This document shows positions 5,175-6,627 of a DNA stretch of 6,627 bases, in pieces (position 1 is the stretch's first letter; the number at the start of each line of letters is the position of its first letter). The DNA is from JBDRMV01 sp043811795 (lineage in GTDB: Bacteria; CG03): the NCBI GenBank assembly GCA_043811795.1, contig JBDRMV010000038.1, forward strand, positions 1 through 6,627. Direction: 5' to 3'. The translations under genes and the position numbers were made by a program. Below the pieces are notes generated by a model. It saw nothing but the letters and a program-made list of their open reading frames with translations. It had not been told where the DNA came from and did no database searches.

Positions 5175-6130
5175 AAAAATTGCATTTCGTTTTTGTGTGT
5201 TTGTTTTTAGTAAATTCCCTGAACGCCAGAATTCTGGACCGTATTGTTGCCACCGTTAACGGGCAGGCTATTTTTTATTCCGATTTCTCGGCGAGATTAA
5301 AACCGTTTGTCGAGCAGATTAACCTCACGGTTAAAGATGAGGACGGGAGAGAGCAACATCTGAAGCGCCTGAGGAAAGAGATACTTGATGCAATGATCGA
5401 GGAGAAGGTCCTTGCGGGTTCGGCAAAAGAGATGAATGTTCAGGTTACCGAAAGCGAGGCTGAACAGGGCATTGCCGAAGTAAGGGCAAGGTTTAAGACG
5501 GAGAAAGAATATGCTGAAGAACTTGAAAAGCAGGGTATGAAGCCCGCCGATATGCGGGAACACATCAAGGAACAGCTGATGACGATTAAACTGATAAATT
5601 CCGAAGTCAGGGCGAAGATTTCCGAACCGAAAGAAGAAGAAATACGAAAATTTTACGACGAGAACGAGGAGAAAATGGTCGTCGGCGAACAGGTCAGGGT
5701 GAAGCAGATTTTTTTTGAGGTTAAGGATAAGCAAAAAGAAGATGTCCGCAAAATTGCGGAAAAAGCCCTTGCCGAAGTGAAAAAGCACCCCGAGGATTTC
5801 GGCAACCTGGCTGAAAAGTACTCCAGTATTCCTGAAAACGCGGGCGACACCGGATATTTCGGGAGAGAAGATAAAATTCCGGAATTCGAAAAACCCTGTT
5901 TTAAATTGAAAGTGGGCGCTGTTTCGGACATCGTCGAAACGCCGCTCGGATATCACATTATCAAATGTATCGGCAAAAAAGCTCCCGAGAAAAAAACATT
6001 TGCGGAATCAAAAGAATACATAAAGAACTATCTTTTTACGGCAAAGATGGAAGAAAAATATACCAGATGGGTCAGGGCGCTGAGAGACCAGGCGACTATC
6101 AAAATTCTTGACAAAGAACTGCTCGAATAG
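5171..6130 (+). CDS. surA: SurA-like periplasmic chaperone with one parvulin domain
   Basis: From GTG 5171, this 319-aa protein has a cleavable signal peptide (about 1-19, ending NSLNA) and the SurA N-domain opening ILDRIVATVNGQAIFYSDF (21-39). Long helices (about 40-165) form the chaperone body. One parvulin domain follows at about 173-268: VKQIFFEV (178-185), AGDTGYFGREDKIPEFEKPCF (224-244) and LGYHIIK (259-265). E. coli SurA has two parvulin domains; here there is one. The first conserved parvulin His is Gln179, while H262 is kept, so isomerase activity may be reduced and chaperone function may dominate. GAGG at 5160-5163, 7 bases before the GTG, and the GTGA overlap with the preceding stop support this start over GTG 5138, which would bury the signal peptide behind 11 hydrophilic residues. 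Position before pdxA repeats the surA-pdxA order of proteobacteria. Likely role: chaperoning outer-membrane proteins. Confidence 0.82.
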   Translation: MKKLHFVFVCLFLVNSLNARILDRIVATVNGQAIFYSDFSARLKPFVEQINLTVKDEDGREQHLKRLRKEILDAMIEEKVLAGSAKEMNVQVTESEAEQGIAEVRARFKTEKEYAEELEKQGMKPADMREHIKEQLMTIKLINSEVRAKISEPKEEEIRKFYDENEEKMVVGEQVRVKQIFFEVKDKQKEDVRKIAEKALAEVKKHPEDFGNLAEKYSSIPENAGDTGYFGREDKIPEFEKPCFKLKVGAVSDIVETPLGYHIIKCIGKKAPEKKTFAESKEYIKNYLFTAKMEEKYTRWVRALRDQATIKILDKELLE

Positions 6131-6160
6131 TTGGGGACATCTGAAAAGAACTGTCCCCTT
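6131..6160 (+). repeat. GGGGACA/TGTCCCC stem-loop (REP-like) between surA and pdxA
   Basis: GGGGACA (6133-6139) pairs with TGTCCCC (6152-6158). TCT (6140-6142) pairs with AGA (6147-6149) around a GAAA tetraloop, leaving A6150 and C6151 bulged. The repeat begins one base after the surA stop codon. No poly-T tract follows, so it is a poor intrinsic terminator, although it could attenuate transcription or protect the upstream message. The right arm matches the fragment at 1078-1089 with one mismatch in 12, so the window holds two members of one repeat family. Confidence 0.65.
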
Positions 6161-6176
6161 CCACTCCCACCCGATT

Positions 6177-6627
6177 TTGATAACTTCCGGCGACCCTGCC
6201 GGAATCGGGCCCGAACTGATAATTAAACTTTCCAGGCGGGCGGAGTTTTCCGAATGTTGTTCTGTGATAATCGGGAGAGTTTCGCTTTACAGGGCGTTAT
6301 TCGCGGCGTTCAGCGCCGATGCGTCCGCGATTAATCCCGTAACGGGTCTTTCGGAAGCGGCTGCGGGGAAGTTAAACATAATGGAGCCGCCGGTCAAACA
6401 GGGATTTAAATTCGGTTCATCCCCGGGAAAAGAAAGCGCGAAAGAGGCAATTTCCTATCTTGATTTCGCCGCAGAACTTATAAAAAAAGAAAATCTGCCG
6501 TATCTGTTGACGGCGCCGGTTTCCAAAGAAAACATTTCCCGTATCAGAAAGGGTTTTTCGGGGCACACTTATTATCTTGCCGACTTTTTTGGCGTTTCGC
6601 GGGATGAGGCGGCGATGTTGTTTCTGT
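6177..6627 (+). CDS. pdxA: 4-hydroxythreonine-4-phosphate dehydrogenase, 5' part (runs off the window)
   Basis: The reading frame from about 6171 to the window end encodes the N-terminal 150 or so residues of PdxA, an NAD-dependent, metal-binding enzyme of vitamin B6 (pyridoxal phosphate) synthesis. Numbering from TTG 6177: TSGDPAGIGPEL (3-14), LLTAPVSKENI (110-120) with K117, and GFSGHTYYLADFFG (126-139) with metal-ligand H130. The usual Glu after GHT is Tyr132. The start is unclear. TTG 6177 gives a shortened first strand and has no ribosome site; the preceding codons read HSHPIL, and CTG 6141 and TTG 6108 are the only other candidates before an in-frame TGA at 6081-6083. No ATG or GTG exists in that stretch. 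The REP-like stem-loop at 6131-6160 may have displaced the original start. Gene order after surA supports PdxA over the related PdxA2 threonate enzymes. The 3' end lies outside the window. Confidence 0.88.
   Translation, partial: MITSGDPAGIGPELIIKLSRRAEFSECCSVIIGRVSLYRALFAAFSADASAINPVTGLSEAAAGKLNIMEPPVKQGFKFGSSPGKESAKEAISYLDFAAELIKKENLPYLLTAPVSKENISRIRKGFSGHTYYLADFFGVSRDEAAMLFL

Noticed and set aside
5297..5956. Long open frame on the - strand opposite surA
   Set aside because: Its translation is rich in Phe and Leu with no family pattern and it lies wholly antisense to a clear SurA-like gene. It is a by-product of that gene's Lys/Glu-rich codons. The - strand frames opposite the PPIase, kinase and comEC genes are rejected likewise.
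6131..6160. Stem-loop as an intrinsic terminator ending the surA operon
   Set aside because: The stem is followed by a C-rich stretch (CCACTCCCACCCG), not a T tract, and pdxA begins directly after it in the same direction.

Overview
This 6.6 kb window of bacterial DNA has every recognisable gene on the + strand. The secretion and outer-membrane biogenesis genes (a lipoprotein PPIase, then a SurA-like periplasmic chaperone, then pdxA) point to a diderm bacterium. The order surA-pdxA matches the classical surA-pdxA-rsmA neighbourhood. Divergent proteins, GTG and TTG starts, dense overlaps and GGGGACA-type repeats suggest an uncultivated lineage, possibly of the Omnitrophota/Elusimicrobiota kind. 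That placement is a weak inference, since no marker gene is present.

Region 1 (1-1072) is an A+T-rich accessory cassette. A perfect 24-bp palindrome precedes a winged-helix/minimal-nucleotidyltransferase fusion with an intact GSx10DxD motif. This overlaps by ATGA with a small HEPN-like protein. The pair looks like an MNT/HEPN toxin-antitoxin module whose antitoxin carries its own DNA-binding domain, with the palindrome as the likely operator. The cassette ends in a 13-bp GGGGACRGTTCT repeat fragment.

Region 2 (1154-4276) is a tightly overlapping group: a membrane-anchored SLBB protein (ComEA-like but without the DNA-binding HhH domain), a ComEC DNA-uptake channel whose C-terminal metallo-beta-lactamase domain has lost its metal-ligand motif, and a short acetylglutamate-kinase-like protein.

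Region 3 (4277-6627) holds a lipoprotein parvulin, a SurA-like periplasmic parvulin and the 5' part of pdxA, which runs off the window. A GGGGACA stem-loop sits exactly between surA and pdxA, where the pdxA start and ribosome binding site would be expected, and pdxA has no convincing start codon.

The most unusual points are the ComEC with a dead nuclease-like domain and a new Cys cluster, its ComEA partner without HhH, the operator-equipped MNT/HEPN cassette, and the start-less pdxA behind a repeat. I see no tRNA, rRNA, CRISPR array or intact transposase gene.
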